A stretch of 64,000 bases of DNA, taken from positions 608,234 to 672,233 of the forward strand of contig OX030955.1 in the NCBI GenBank assembly GCA_943735955.1. Direction: 5' to 3'. Numbering within the stretch: the stretch's first letter is position 1; every line of letters begins with the position of its first letter. The translations under genes and the position numbers were made by a program. The notes beneath the pieces were generated by a model. That model saw only the letters and a list, made by a program, of their open reading frames with translations. It was not told the origin of the DNA and did not search any database. Source of the DNA: Piscicola geometra (taxonomy: Eukaryota > Annelida > Clitellata > Hirudinida > Piscicolidae). Below are positions 47,484 through 62,120 of the stretch, piece after piece.

Positions 47484-48752
47484 AGAGGTCAATGGTGTCT
47501 CTTTGGGTGGTCGTCACTGCATCAACATCTTCTTCTTCTTTATAGTTGCATCATCTGAGAGAACTTGGTGTCAGTGACGACGGCTTGAACACTGACTTGA
47601 CTGCATGCTCTCTCGTTGACACGTTCTTGTCATTTTAACCATTCCTTTTTTCATCCTTACAAACATCATCATCATCACCATAATCATCATCATCACTCTC
47701 ACCATCACCCTCACCATCATCCTCACCATCACCCCCATCATCATCATCAACATCATCCCCATCATCATCATCATCATCATCATCACCACCACCACCATCA
47801 TCATCATCATCCTCCTCCTCCTCATCATCATCATCATCATCATCATCGCCATCACCATCACCATCATCATCACCATCATCATCACCATCATCACCATCAT
47901 CATCATCACCATCATCATCATCACCACCATCATCATCATCACCACCATCATCATCATCACCACCATCATCACCATCATCATCATCATCACCATCATCCTC
48001 ATCATCATCACCATCATCATCATCACCAGCGGGCGAGTGCATCTTGAATCACTAATCGACGCATTGTTCGAGCGCAGCATTTGCAAGATTTTCAAAGCTT
48101 GATTTATTTTCCTTCATTAAACTTTTAAGCGCATTTTCGCCTCAAAACATCGAAATATGTTGTCTTTTTTGGAGTCGTCGTTTGGTATTACGTCTGCATA
48201 AACAAACAAAGCAGACTCCACCCACTTTTTGCAAATTAAATTGCAAAAAAAACAGAAAACCATCGAAAATCAAAACAAAAAAAAGACAAAATAAATGTGA
48301 AAAGAAAGTGGGCAAGATTGGAGAAGTGAGGCAGCATCATTTGCAGATCCGACAGCACTCCTCCAACGGCCGAACCTCAATAAACCTGACCTTTACTGCA
48401 CCCCACACACAATCTGAAGGGCATTTTGAGAACAGTGATCCGTTTGTAGGACCCTGATCTAAGCCATTCCAAACTGAACTTCCACGCTTTGAAATTCAGA
48501 ATTCTCTTTTTACGCTTCAACTATAATTCTAAACTTTCTCCTAAGCAACACAAAGCATCTTCAACGCTTTCCACACTTCCTCTCTCTCTAACCTCCCCCT
48601 CCCTCTCCCCCTCTCTAACCCCTCTCTCTCTCTAACCTCTACCTCCCTCTCTCTTCACCTCCCCCTCTTTCCACCTCCCCATCTCCCCCCCTCTCCACCT
48701 CCCCCTATCCGTGGCACTCGGAGCAAAGAGCAGCAGCAGCAGCAGCAGCAGC
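47484..48752. other. Repeat-rich region upstream of the DUSP gene
   Basis: (CATCAT/CACCAT)n at 47660-48030, about 500 bp of unique sequence, then a pyrimidine-rich CCTCTCTCTAACC tract at 48580-48710 just before the proposed first exon. The DUSP promoter should lie here. Confidence 0.5.
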
Positions 48753-51700
48753 ATGATGAACCCTGCAGCAGCGATGATGAGCACGAAGATGGACCGCGTG
48801 ATGAGCCACCTCTACATCGGCTCCATGCTCTGCCTCACTCCCGCCAACATCCGCAACGCCAACATCAAACTCATCATCGACTGCACAGTTGAAGGTGATC
48901 CGATCCACTACAATGCAATACAATGCAATGCAATGCAATGTAATGCAATGTAATGCAATGTAATGCAATGTAATGCAATGTAATGCAATGTAATGCAATG
49001 TAATGCAATGTAATGCAATGTAATGCAATGTAATGCAATGTAATGCAATATAATGCAATGTAATGCAATGTAATGCAATGTAATGCAATGTAATGCAATG
49101 TAATGCAATGTAATGCAATGTAATGCAATGTAATGCAATGTAATGCAATGTAATGCAATGTAATGCAATGTAATGCAATGTAATGCAATGTAATGCAATG
49201 TAATGCAATGTAATGCAATGTAATGCAATGTAATGCAATGTAATGCAATGTAATGCAATGTAATGCAATGTAATGCAATGTAATGCAATGTAATGCAATG
49301 TAATGCAATGTAATGCAATGTAATGCAATGTAATGCAATGTAATGCAATGTAATGCAATGTAATGCAATGTAATGCAATGTAATGCAATGTAATGCAATG
49401 TAATGCAATGTAATGCAATGTAATGCAATGTAATGCAATGTAATGCAATGTAATGCAATGTAATGCAATGTAATGCAATGTAATGCAATGTAATGCAATG
49501 TAATGCAATGTAATGCAATGTAATGCAATGTAATGCAATGTAATGCAATGTAATGCAATGTAATGCAATGTAATGCAATGTAATGCAATGTAATGCAATG
49601 TAATGCAATGTAATGCAGTGTAATGCAATGTAATGCAATGTAATGCAATGTAATGCAATGTAATGCAATGTAATGCAATGTAATGCAATGTAATGCAATG
49701 TAATGCAATGTAATGAAATGTAATGCAATGTAATGCAATGTAATGCAATGTAATGCAATGTAATGCAATGTAATGCAATGTAATGCAATGTAATGCAATG
49801 TAATGCAATGTAATGCAATGTAATGCAAAGTAATGCAATGTAATGCAATGTAATGCAATGTAATGCAATGTAATGCAATGTAATGCAATGTAATGCAATG
49901 TAATGCAATGTAATGCAATGTAATGCAATGTAATGCAATGTAATGCAATGTAAAGCAATGTAATGAAATGTAATGCAATGTAATGCAATGTAATGCAATG
50001 TAATGCAATGTAATGCAATGTAATGCAATGTAATGCAATGTAATGCAATGTAATGCAATGTAATGCAATGTAATGCAATGTAATGCAATGTAATGCAATG
50101 TAATGCAATGTAAGGCAATGTAATGCAAAGTAATGCAATGTAATGCAATGTAATGCAATGTAATGCAATGTAATGCAATGTAATGCAATGTAATGCAATG
50201 TAATGCAATGTAATGCAATGTAATGCAATGTAATGCAAAGTAATGCAATGCAATACAATGTAATGCAATGTAATGCAATGTAATGCAATGCAATACAATG
50301 TAATGCAATGTAATGCAATGTAATGCAATGCAATACAATGTAATGCAATGCAATGCAATGCAATGCAATGCAATGTAATGCAATGTAATGCAATGTAAGG
50401 CAATGTAATGCAAAGTAATGCAATGTAATGCAATGTAATGCAATGTAATGCAATGTAATGCAATGTAATGCAATGTAATGCAATGTAATGCAATGTAATG
50501 CAATGTAATGCAATGCAATACAATGTAATGCAATGTAATGCAATGTAATGCAATGCAATACAATGTAATGCAATGTAATGCAATGTAATGCAATGCAATA
50601 CAATGTAATGCAATGCAATACAATGTAATGCAATGTAATGCAATGTAATGCAATGTAATGCAATGTAATGCAATGTAATGCAATGCAATACAATGTAATG
50701 CAATGTAATGCAATGTAATGCAATGTAATGCAATGTAATGCAATGTAATGCAATGTAATGCAATGTAATGCAATGTAATGCAATGTAATGCAATGTAATG
50801 CAATGTAATGCAATTCAATGCAATGTAATGCAATGTAATGCAATGCAATTCAATGCAATGCAATGCAATACAATGTAATGCAATGCAAGGAGATACGAAA
50901 GTAACTTCTCGGCGCTTAACGAACTGTTTTGAATTCTCGAGGGCAGCTTTGAAGAAAGTGAAGAGACTGAAGAGTGTGCTTCCTCAAAAGCAAAATCTTC
51001 TTTGGAATCAAGGTCGAATATTTTTAATGTGGCGCAAAGGCGAACAAAGACGACAGAGATGAGAGGGTTTGAGTGGCAGTTGAAAGGCCTCGAGACAGGG
51101 TGGCATGCAGTCTGCGTCTGCACTGCGCAGTGATTTACAGGCACGTAGGCATGTTTGCATAGGAGGTCATAAATCAACAGCAAATGTTGGCATACTTTGG
51201 CCATAAACCAGAGTACAATGGGAGCACAAGACGACCAGCAGTGCTGTGTTCCAATGCAACACTGTGCAACGTTTTGAATCATCGAAGTACCAAGCAAGCC
51301 GAGTGAACGTCACCAAACCAAAAGCGAAGAGCGTTCGTTGCAGCTCTGGACACGTTTGCAAGAGACCTAATTAGAGGCGAGCACTTGTGAGATATGATCT
51401 CTCACAGGACCATAACTCACCCGCCCCCTGCTGTTGCCCTGCTAAGTGTCCTTATCTCGAGGATCTGCAGCTGTATAATGCCTCCTCTATGCGGCTGATC
51501 TCTCGTCATTGACAGGAGTCCTTCTAGTGAGGGTGTATGGCCACATCGTCACGCAAGATTTGATTTACGATTTGAAATGTAATGTTTATATATATATTGG
51601 ACTTTTTTAATGCTAGCGACCGAAAGATAATATTATTTTTAAACAAACAAAAAATTAAAAAAATAATAAATCTAAAATATTGTTTAAACATAACTTTTTA

Positions 51701-52849
51701 AAATGTAAATGTCAGTTTTGTATAGCGCCTGGGCACGCAACTGAAGCGCCACTCACACGACATAAGTCGTGAAACACCGCATCATATACACTAGGTATAT
51801 GATAGCTCACGGTTGGCTGTACAGGGATTTGAACTGGCGACCTTTAAGTTGCAGGTCTAACGACTTACCATTTAAGCCAACCCGTTCGCCAGCCAACCCG
51901 CTCGCTTTTTAGATCTGAATAACATTACAAAATATTGAATCACGACGAATATGGGCGCCATGGAGCATTCAAATAAGCCACCAACAACTTCCCTATAACT
52001 CCATTGCCCGATTCACCTCCATCATCATTATCATAACTCCATGACTCCATGATAAAGATGATGATGATGAAGATGATGACTCCACCACCACCACTCCGTG
52101 ACCTTTCCACCCCTCCAGGCAACGGCAAGAACTTCCCAGGGGTGGAACGCATCCAGATTCCCGTGGACGACAACCTCACTGTCGACATTTCTTCCTACTT
52201 TGACCTGTGTGCTGACCAGATTGAGCTCACCAAGGTTTGATGATGATGATGATGGTGGTGGTCATGATGATGGTGTTGGTGGTCATGATGGTGGTTTTGA
52301 TGATGCTCATGATGATGATGGTGGTGGTCATTTTTCGTTATAAAAAGAGTGAATTTAATCATCTTGTTAGAAGATTATTTAAATGATCCTTGCAGCGACT
52401 GGGGGGCAATGTGCTGGTGCACTGCGTGGCAGGAGTCAGTCGCTCGGCCACCATCTGCCTCGCCTACCTCATGAAGCATGGTCGCATCAGGTGGCTGCTG
52501 CTGTTGTTGTTGCTGTTGTTGTTGCTGTGGTTACTGCAGTTGTTTCATTCATGCAAGCGTTTGAGAGTCTTGTTGTTGTTGTTGTTGTAATAACTGAAAC
52601 ACCAACAACATCACCAACTCAACACCACCAACTCACAGACTACGCCAGGCATACAACATGCTGAAGTCGGTGAGGTCAGTGATCAGACCGAACGAGAACT
52701 TCTTCAAGCAGCTGATCGCCTACGAGTACCGTCTCTTCGGCGAGAACACCGTCAGTCTGGTGCACACCACGTACGGAGCCATCCCTGACCTCTATAAGCC
52801 CGCCTCCAGCAACGTAAGGGCGCCCTTCCACCTGGTTGCTCACTACTAG
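48753..52849 (+). CDS. DUSP14: DUSP14-like atypical dual-specificity phosphatase
   Basis: Exons 48753-48894, 52119-52234, 52396-52490 and 52639-52849 (TAG) join in phase to 187 residues, close to the 188-198 of the DUSP14/18/21 group. Seen: [16 protein letters not shown], general-acid Asp in IQIPVDDNL (residues 64/65), active site [12 protein letters not shown] (Cys about 96, Arg six residues on), [11 protein letters not shown], the subgroup marker [20 protein letters not shown] and [10 protein letters not shown]. These enzymes dephosphorylate Ser/Thr and Tyr, often on MAPK-pathway proteins, and lack a CH2 docking domain. Upstream AGC codons stay open but no ATG lies there, so ATG 48753 is chosen. 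Intron 1 (3.2 kb) carries a 2-kb array. Confidence 0.93.
48909..50888. repeat. (TAATGCAATG)n array, about 2 kb
   Basis: Nearly 200 units of a 10-bp repeat that is itself a doubled pentamer (TAATG+CAATG). Homogeneous from 48950 to 49600, then with CAATACAATG variants in the right half. It lies in DUSP intron 1, starting 15 bp after the donor. Minus-strand frames of up to 712 codons ([10 protein letters not shown]) are translations of the repeat. Confidence 0.97.
51719..51905 (-). mobile_element. tRNA-derived SINE, copy 1
   Basis: On the minus strand: tRNA-like head with A-box-like TTGGCTTAAATGGTAAG and B-box-like AGTTCAAATCC, then a body containing TATACCTAGTGTATATGATG and GCGGTGTTTCACGAC, ending in a conserved AGCGCTATACAAAA tail. 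Shares its body with the copy at 53279. Confidence 0.75.
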
Positions 52850-52960
52850 CGCCCAACTATCCATTGACTTTAAAAAAAAATTTTTTGTAAGCACCTATCT
52901 TTTTTTAACGACTTCTCACATACCTTTACGCTTCATGCTTCGAGTGCACAGACAGTCTGT

Positions 52961-52966
52961 AATAAA
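52961..52966 (+). terminator. polyadenylation signal AATAAA for DUSP
   Basis: About 110 bp after the DUSP stop codon. Confidence 0.6.
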
Positions 52967-53278
52967 GTTCCTTCTTTCATTTCGTTCGTAGCTTAGGACA
53001 AACTTTCGTGCGATTAGCGACCAGTACCTCGACAAATACTTCTCACAACGCATCGGCAGAAGTGGTGACATGCTTGGAGCGTGAGGTCTCTAGGACGTTG
53101 TGGTCACGTTCCATCATTGCGAGAATTCAAAATCTATTCTATCACTTTATGAACATTGGTTTGGACTTGTTGAGTATCACAAACCTATTTGAACGAATCA
53201 TTCACGCCGTTTAATAAATATTGAAACAACTCATTTCACTTAATTTTCAAACAAACTACTGTAAATTTGGATGTATGG

Positions 53279-53490
53279 GGAGCGGGGATGGCTCTGATGG
53301 TAGACGTCGGACTTGCGACTCAAAGGTTGCCTGTTCGAATCCTTGACGAACCACAGTGAACTACCATATACCTAGTTTATGTGATGCGGTGTTTGCGACG
53401 TACGCATTGAAAGATGTGTACGTCGTGTGGATTGGCATCTCTGGCGCGTAAGAAGCATTGTAACATGGCCAGCGTCTGCCAGTCTGTAAA
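53279..53490 (+). mobile_element. tRNA-derived SINE, copy 2
   Basis: Head with GGCTCTGATGGTAGACG (A-box-like) and B box GTTCGAATCC, body TATACCTAGTTTATGTGATG then GCGGTGTTTGCGACG, and an A-rich end. Same family as the copy at 51719, opposite orientation, 1.5 kb away, on the other side of the DUSP 3' exons. Confidence 0.75.
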
Positions 53491-53713
53491 AAAAAAGAAA
53501 AAATATCAATATATTCGTAAAATTTCAAATAAATTTTTTAATGTTCAAAATAGGAGGTATTTTTCCACTAATTAAAAAAAATAAGTTGATTTATAAGTTT
53601 GAGGAGGCAGTAGTTGCCGGTTAGTCATACTCAACAAGAATTTACAGTTCCCTTTGTAATATCTTACGAATTATTTTATAAAGCCTTTGTTACTGATTGT
53701 TTTATTCACAAAA

Positions 53714-55241
<1,528 letters not shown>

Positions 55242-56980
55242 GGTGTGCGTGCGTGCACAGGTGGATGCTTTCATTCCACTACACTGCGTACGTGCGTGTG
55301 CATTCGAATGAGTATTTTGTTTCTTTTTCCAGACAATACGATGATTTGAAAATCCAAAGATTTAAAAATTGCTACTATTTCGTTTGTATAGTTCATTTTT
55401 CTTTTTAAATTGTAAAGCGCTTTATAAATATCCATTGAATACTTCCATATTAATATTAATAATTCATTCAAACTTTAGTTTCACTTTCATTTTGCCTACA
55501 TGAATATTCATGCTAATTATGATAATTCCAATACTGCAGTACCAAAGCACTCGCTCATGCATTATTCGATCCAGGCATAAAAGGCTTGTTTGGTTGCATT
55601 CTGCGTGTGCTCATGAACTTCAATGTTTGACGTATTTAAGTGAGGTGAATAGAAACATCGACTAACTGTATATTTAGTTTCAAACTTAATTTTGGCGATA
55701 TTCCTGCATTAGACGGTTTTGAATCGATATTTCGACGACAGATCTTTCCCTGATGTACCAATGGTACATTGCACCATTATAACGACTGCTTGAAGCCTTT
55801 TCAGGGGTGTTTCGTTACATAACACTTCTCAAGTGCATGTTTGAATCCCAAGGCTGAAGAAAAACATTAATCTGGCAATATTCTCATCTTTTGCTTTCAT
55901 ATATCTCATTTTAAAACGAAACTGAATAGTTTTTTATTAAACTTATCGGTTGTTTTTTTAGTTTCACCTTTAAAGGGATATGTTACTTGCCTTTTAATGT
56001 CCATGTACGTAATCAATCAATCACTAATTATTTGTATAGCGCCCTTTCCGAAGTGAACAAAAGCGCTAAGTCATCACGTTTTGAACAAATACGTCTTCAG
56101 TGATTGATTGATTGATTCAGGCCTCAACGGAAAGCTATGAGTGACTTGAAGAAAGATAAGAGGGTAAAGAATTCCATAAAAGAGGACCGCAGTAAGAAAA
56201 GAACGTTGAGCAAATGAGTGTTTAACTGGAAAACGAAAAGAACGCTTAAAGGTCGATGGTCAACGGAATCACTTATAAACATTGCTAACTTAAAACTTTC
56301 AAGTTTAAAGTTATAACTGATCTTGAGGATAGTTCTTATTGGAACCACTCTCTTAAGAACATACTAAATGTTTGGAAAACATTACAAGTTGTGTATTCTT
56401 TATTATAATCGTTCAAATGGTGGATGTCTTAATAAGGGCGTTCTAACTCAGAATCTTTGAAAATGTCATTATAAATGAAAACTCTCCTAATGTAAGCGAT
56501 TCAAATATTTGCAAGCAAGAAGACACAGAAGGAAAGTGCCTAAGAAATTTTTTCATCACTATAAACTTCAAGATCAGTTGCTTGCCTTGGCGCTTCATCA
56601 TCATCCTCATCCTCATCATCATCATCATCATCATCATCTTTTTCATCATCATCATCAAGATATTTGAAGTTGAAGTCACTGAAATTATCCCTCACAACGA
56701 GGCACTCCCAAGACACCAGCACAAAAGCCCACTGGCAACTCAGAACGAACCACCTCAAAATAGACCTCCAAACTACACCAACCTCCAACAACATCCAATC
56801 AACCACCGAAACCTCAAGCTGAACAACAAAGACAACAACACAACCCAATACTCCAACACACCTCAATACAAAACCCACTCTTATACTCCAACACAACAAA
56901 ACCAACAACAGCACCCCAATACAACAGCAACTACACACCAACACCAACCACAACAACGACAACAAGCACAACGACGACAG
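55242..56980. other. Intergenic region GABARAP/CABLES
   Basis: Unique, AT-rich. Holds GTATAGCGCCCTTTCC at about 56034 and (GATT)n at 56100, the marks of a SINE tail, plus (CAT)n near 56600-56660 and CCAACA-rich sequence to 56960. An AATAAA for the minus-strand CABLES gene lies at 56399-56404. Confidence 0.45.
56009..56120. mobile_element. SINE-tail-like AGCGCCCTTT...AGCGCT / GATT segment
   Basis: TTTGTATAGCGCCCTTTCC and AAGCGCTAAG followed by GATTGATTGATTGATT. Similar tail elements occur at 37266, 51719 and 55410. Confidence 0.4.
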
Positions 56981-58098
56981 CTAGGTGGAGTAGAGGAGCC
57001 TCTGGTAGTGGGGGTGCACTTCCGAGTAGGGCACCAGCAGCGAGAACTCCAACTGCACGAGCACCTCGAACTCGTAGTGCAGCATGCCAGCCCGGCACAA
57101 CTTGAAGGCGTCCTCGATCTCCTGCGTGGTGGTGGGGGGGGGGGTGGTGGTGGTGGTGGTGGAGGTGGTGGTGGGGGTTCGCTTGCTTTTCTTCGTTGTA
57201 ACGATGTCTTGAAGGTTTTTGTGTGGTGTAGTGTGTTGTTTGGTGTTATGTGGCTTGGTGTGTTGTTGTTTGGTGTTATGTGGCTTGGGGTTTCTTTGTG
57301 GAGTGTTATAGTGTTCAAAAAGAGAAGATGGATAGATAGAAAAAAATGGATGAATAGAATATTAATAAAAAGTAGATAGATGGATGGAAGAAAGAATGAA
57401 AACGGATAGATGGATGGAAGGAAGGAAGGATGGCGACCTGGATGAGTTTGGAGAGGTCATGTTTCTTGACGTCGTTCAGCTTGGCGGACAGGAGGATGCA
57501 CGCACAAGCGATGTGCTTGCGACGAACCTTGCTCAGGTATCCCTGTGTGCCCGTTGGTGTGCCCGTTGGTGCAGGTTGGTTTGGTGGTGTGTGATGGAAA
57601 CTGGTCTTGACGCTCGTCCGGGGTTACGCCACCATAATAAACTTCATCGTTGTTTTGTGATGTTGTAGTTGTGTAGTGTAGTTGGTTGTGGTAATGTTGT
57701 GAAATTGTGTAGCGGTGCAGTGTAATGGTTGTGGTGGTATGATGAAGTGTGGTGCAGTGGTGCGGTTGGCTTAATGTGTAGTTGGCTGTGGTGGAGTATA
57801 ATGTGGAGATTAGTGTGCCCCTACACGATGGTGTATTGGTGTGGTGATTTCGTATGGATGCATAACTATGTAGTGATGTGGAATGTGCTGGGAAAGCATT
57901 GGTGAAGATGACGAGCATAAGGTAGTAGTAGTGATAAGGATGATACTGATGATAATGATGATGATGATGATGATGATGAGAGCAACACCTTCAAGATGAC
58001 CTTCTCAAAGTACACATATGCTTGAGCCACTTCCCACAAGTCCAAGCCGCACTTGTAGTAGTATTAGTAGTAATAGTAGTAGTAGTAGTAGTAGTAGC

Positions 58099-58160
<62 letters not shown>

Positions 58161-58866
58161 TAGTAGTAGTAGTGGCTACATATGCAGTGGCACCTTGACG
58201 CAGGCGATCCTCCTCATAGCAGCCTTGAGACTCCGCAGTTTGCTGAGAGTGAGCGAGACGTGAGGGAACTTCACCTGTGAGGTCACGCGTGCATTGGTGG
58301 TGGTGGTTGATTTGCATGGCCAGTGGCCACAACTACTGAAACAACCACACATAAAACCACCATGGCAACTGAATCAACCATATCAACTAATCAACCACAA
58401 CTAATAAAACCACCAAACCAACTAAAACGACGACAACTGAAACAACTAAAACCACCAAAATAACAAAAACAACAAGAAAAACTGAAACCCACAACAAGCA
58501 CAACAACAACAGCACCTTAAACTTCTCATTGAGTTCTTTCTTGAGGTCACTGGGTCTGGTGTAGTCGATGATAGAGGTCTGGGTGGTGAGTGCAGCCAGA
58601 AATGTCGTATCCACACCACAGACAACAACTCTACCACACAGCTAGAAAACACAACACCATACAACACCACACAGTAGAGCTAAACGACAAAACCATACAA
58701 CAACACCCCAAACTTTCATAAAAGCCAGCAATAACAATAACAATACAACACCACCAACAACCCAACCACACACACCATATAAGAGGGGAAGTAGAGGAGG
58801 GTGCGGTGCTTGCCGGAGCGTAGTTCAGGGTCATCGAGAAGGTTGGGGTGGTAGATTATCTCCTCA
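56981..58866 (-). CDS. CABLES1: CABLES cyclin-box protein, C-terminal exons
   Basis: Six exons in phase: 58866-58776, 58578-58516, 58274-58194, 58051-57989, 57542-57438 and 57121-56981 (stop TAG). They encode the cyclin-box region of a CABLES1/2 protein, an adaptor linking CDKs (CDK2, CDK5) to tyrosine kinases. Seen: IIYHPNLLDDPELRSGKHRT, TSIIDYTRPSDLKKELNEKF, FPHVSLTLSKLRSLKAAMRR, CGLDLWEVAQAYVYFEKVIL, RRKHIACACILLSAKLNDVK, FKLCRAGMLHYEFEVLVQLE and the end HPHYQRLLYST. I cannot tell CABLES1 from CABLES2. The acceptor at 58052 sits directly on a (TAC)n tract and that at 57122 on a (CCA)n tract. The N-terminal part continues to the right. Confidence 0.9.
57125..57178. repeat. (GGT)n with poly-G
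   Basis: Directly adjoins the last CABLES acceptor. Confidence 0.85.
58054..58172. repeat. (GTA)n microsatellite
   Basis: Fills most of one CABLES intron and forms its acceptor. Confidence 0.95.
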
Positions 58867-58889
58867 CTGCCGACGTCGACTGTGGTGCG

Positions 58890-59082
58890 GTGGTAGTGGG
58901 GTGGTGGTGCGGTGGAAGTGGATTGTGGTGGTGCGGTGGAAGTGGATTGTGGTGGTGCGGTGGAAGTGGATTGTGGTGGTGCGGTGGAAGTGGATTGTGG
59001 TGGTGCGGTGGAAGTGGATTGTGGTGGTGCGGTGGAAGTGGATTGTGGTGGTGCGGTGGTAGTGGATTGTGGTGGTGTGGTT
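58890..59082. repeat. 21-bp GTGGTGCGGTGGAAGTGGATT repeat
   Basis: Seven to eight near-identical units upstream (minus strand) of CABLES exon 58866. Confidence 0.9.
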
Positions 59083-59249
59083 GCTGGATTGGTGGTAGGT
59101 TGTGTCTGTGGTGGTGTGGTAGTTAGAACAGTGGTGAGATGTGACTGCGATGATGGGGTTGCGGAATATTGGAAGATTCAAATGAATTCGAGTTGACTTG
59201 GGTGTTAATGGGTGGTGAACGAGGTCGATGTCAGATCTTCTTGAAGCGG

Positions 59250-59640
59250 AGTTGTGTGCTTATGGTGGTTTGGTGATGTTGGTGATGTAGTGGTGGTTTG
59301 GTGATGTTGGTGGTTTGGTGATGTTGGTGATGTAGTGGTGGTTTGGTGATGTTGGTGATGTAGTGGTGATGTGGTGATGTTGGTGATGTGGTGATGTAGT
59401 GATGGTTTGGTGATGTTGGTGATGTGGTGATGTAGTGATGGTTTGGTGATGTTGGTGATGTGGTGATGGTGTGGTGATGTTGGTGATGTGGTGATGGTGG
59501 TGATGGTGTGGTGATTTTGGTGTTGTGGTGATGGTGTGATGGTTGGATGTAATAGTGATGGTGTGATGGTGTGGTGATGGTTGGATGTAATAGTGATGGT
59601 GGGGTGAAGTAATGATAGTATGGTGATGATGATAGTATAG
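59250..59640. repeat. GGTGATGTGGTGATG compound repeat
   Basis: About 390 bp of GGTGATGTT/GGTTTGGTGATG units in the CABLES 5' region. Confidence 0.9.
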
Positions 59641-60147
59641 TGTGGCAAAGTGGTGATGTTTAAAACTTGATGAAAGGGTGCGAATTCAAAGTCTCACCAC
59701 AATTCAACAACAACAAATAAAAAAATACTATAACAAATCTACTTGCTACCAATGGGGATTGAAAAAGGCGAAAATTCTTTAGTGAAAATTAATGAAAAAG
59801 TGCTCTAAAAGTGAAGCTGTGACGAATATTCGATTCGTATTCGGTTTGAAAAGTTTAAAAGTATTCGATTCGTATTCGACCGAAAAGGTAAATCAAACAC
59901 GAATAGTGGTCTGATAATGATGAGATGATCGCTTGAAAGTGTGAGTTCGGCCTCTAAATGTTGAAGTTATCTCTTCAAAACTACACTCTTTTGTGAGAGA
60001 TTCTGTGAAGTTAGAAGCGACGTTGAAGATGATGAAGCACTAAAACACCTGACCAACTCTGCACCATTCGTGATCAAATAGTTATTTAGAGAGTCCTTTT
60101 CGATCGAATAATAAATCCGCTATTCGACACAGCTCTAATTAAAAACC
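59641..60147. other. Unique sequence with TATTCGATTCGTATTCG motifs
   Basis: Contains tandem CGATTCGTATTCG motifs at 59829-59880 and CGATCGAATAATAAATCC at 60090. It ends TTCGACACAGCTCTAATTAA, which resembles the CAGCTCTA end of the hAT relic at 7294. Possibly a second transposon fragment. Confidence 0.3.
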
Positions 60148-60716
<569 letters not shown>

Positions 60717-61012
60717 TGGCATTAATGTTAGAGCATGCAGTAGAAAAAATAATTCTCCTAACTAGTCTAAAAGGCTGCAAGAATTGATGTAAAAGCATGA
60801 GAAGGGAGAAAATGATGCTGATGCTGATGATGATGATGATGCTGATGATGCTGATGATGATGATGCTGATGGATAATGGGCAAGCAAAGAAACACAAGGC
60901 ATAACATGACAATGGGATCCTTCACAGCATAACAAAGCCTATCTCCTTCTTCTTATCATCATCATCATCACTAGTCATTCACTTCACTTTCATAACGTTT
61001 TACTTTCAGTTT

Positions 61013-61170
61013 CACTATGGTTCTGCTGATGATGATGCTGAAGGTGCTGCTGATGATGATGCTGATGTTGGAATTGCTGGCGACTATGCGCAGAGCTAGA
61101 GAGGCTTCTCTTGAAAGACTTCAACTCCTTCCCGAGGAATGAGGGTCTTCCTAATTCCATAAGATGTTGC
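61013..61170 (-). CDS. Candidate exon, probably of the CABLES gene
   Basis: Minus-strand segment after an acceptor-like [27 protein letters not shown] followed by a His/Gln-rich run encoded by GATGCT repeats, ending at GAAACTGAAA|GTAAAA. Unique basic sequence before the repeat suggests a real exon; linkage to CABLES is by position and strand only. Confidence 0.35.
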
Positions 61171-61544
61171 ATGTGTGTGCGTGTGTGTTGGCATGTGTAC
61201 GTATGTGTGTTAGCATTTATTTATTTGTGTGTGTGTGTGTACGTAAGTGTGTTAGCACCTGTTTGTGTGTGTTTGAATGTGTGTGTGTGTTTGAATGTGT
61301 GTGTGTGTGTGTAGACGGAGACTTGCGCCTGACTTTAAAACAAACACTTCACGGCCAGCAAACAAAATGGCGAACGAATTAATCAAGGCAAAAGATTCTG
61401 CAAGTGTGTTGAGACAGTGACCACCAAGCAGTCCATCCCTCTCATATAAAGAAAACAAATATATCAAAGGCATTGTCAAACTCACTATTTTCATATTTAT
61501 CACAATCATCATCTTTTCATCATCATCAACATCATTATCATCAT

Positions 61545-61593
<49 letters not shown>

Positions 61594-61620
61594 GCCAGCA
61601 CTATCATCAGCACTACCCAC

Positions 61621-61688
61621 CAGGTGAAGAGTGGGTGGAGTCAAGTTGATTGACAGGTGGGGGGAGGGGCCTGCTGATGGTGGACTTG
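61621..61688 (-). CDS. Candidate exon, probably of the CABLES gene
   Basis: Between acceptor TGCCCAG and donor GTGGGT: KSTISRPLPPPVNQLDSTHS, Pro/Ser-rich like the CABLES N-terminal half. Phase entry 1, exit 1. Linkage is inferred from strand and position. Confidence 0.35.
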
Positions 61689-62120
61689 CTGGGCACCAGA
61701 AGATGTGCATATGATATCCACTGAGTGATGGAGGGAGTGGAAAAGTGAAGAAAGAGAAGTGAGAAGAAGGAAGGAAGAAAGGAGTCGGATAAAAAAGAAG
61801 AAAAGAGAAGAGGAAAGAGAGAGAAAAGAGTTTGATCTGCGGACTGGCCTCCAGGCTCAAGTCGCAACCACTCCGTCATTAACTCCGTCATCAACGATGT
61901 CATCAACGATGTCATTGGTCGGTCTTCATCACAACTACCACTACAACTACTACTACCACAACAACCACCACTAACCACCAACACAAAAACAACAACAACA
62001 AAAACAACCAACCCAACCCCATCAGGTCATGGGCAGGGTAAGCCACAACAACCACCTCCAACAACCCCAGCCACAACAACCTACATTCCTATCCCTCCAA
62101 CCAACACCAACACCACCCAC

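Noticed and set aside
47616..48095. Poly-His, poly-Met and poly-Asp ORFs
   Set aside because: All are (CAT)n/(GAT)n in different frames with no unique linkers that suggest coding.
48705..50863. Minus-strand ORFs of 639-712 codons with [10 protein letters not shown] repeats
   Set aside because: They are conceptual translations of the TAATGCAATG array; the plus-strand DUSP exons flank it and the composition is purely that of the repeat.
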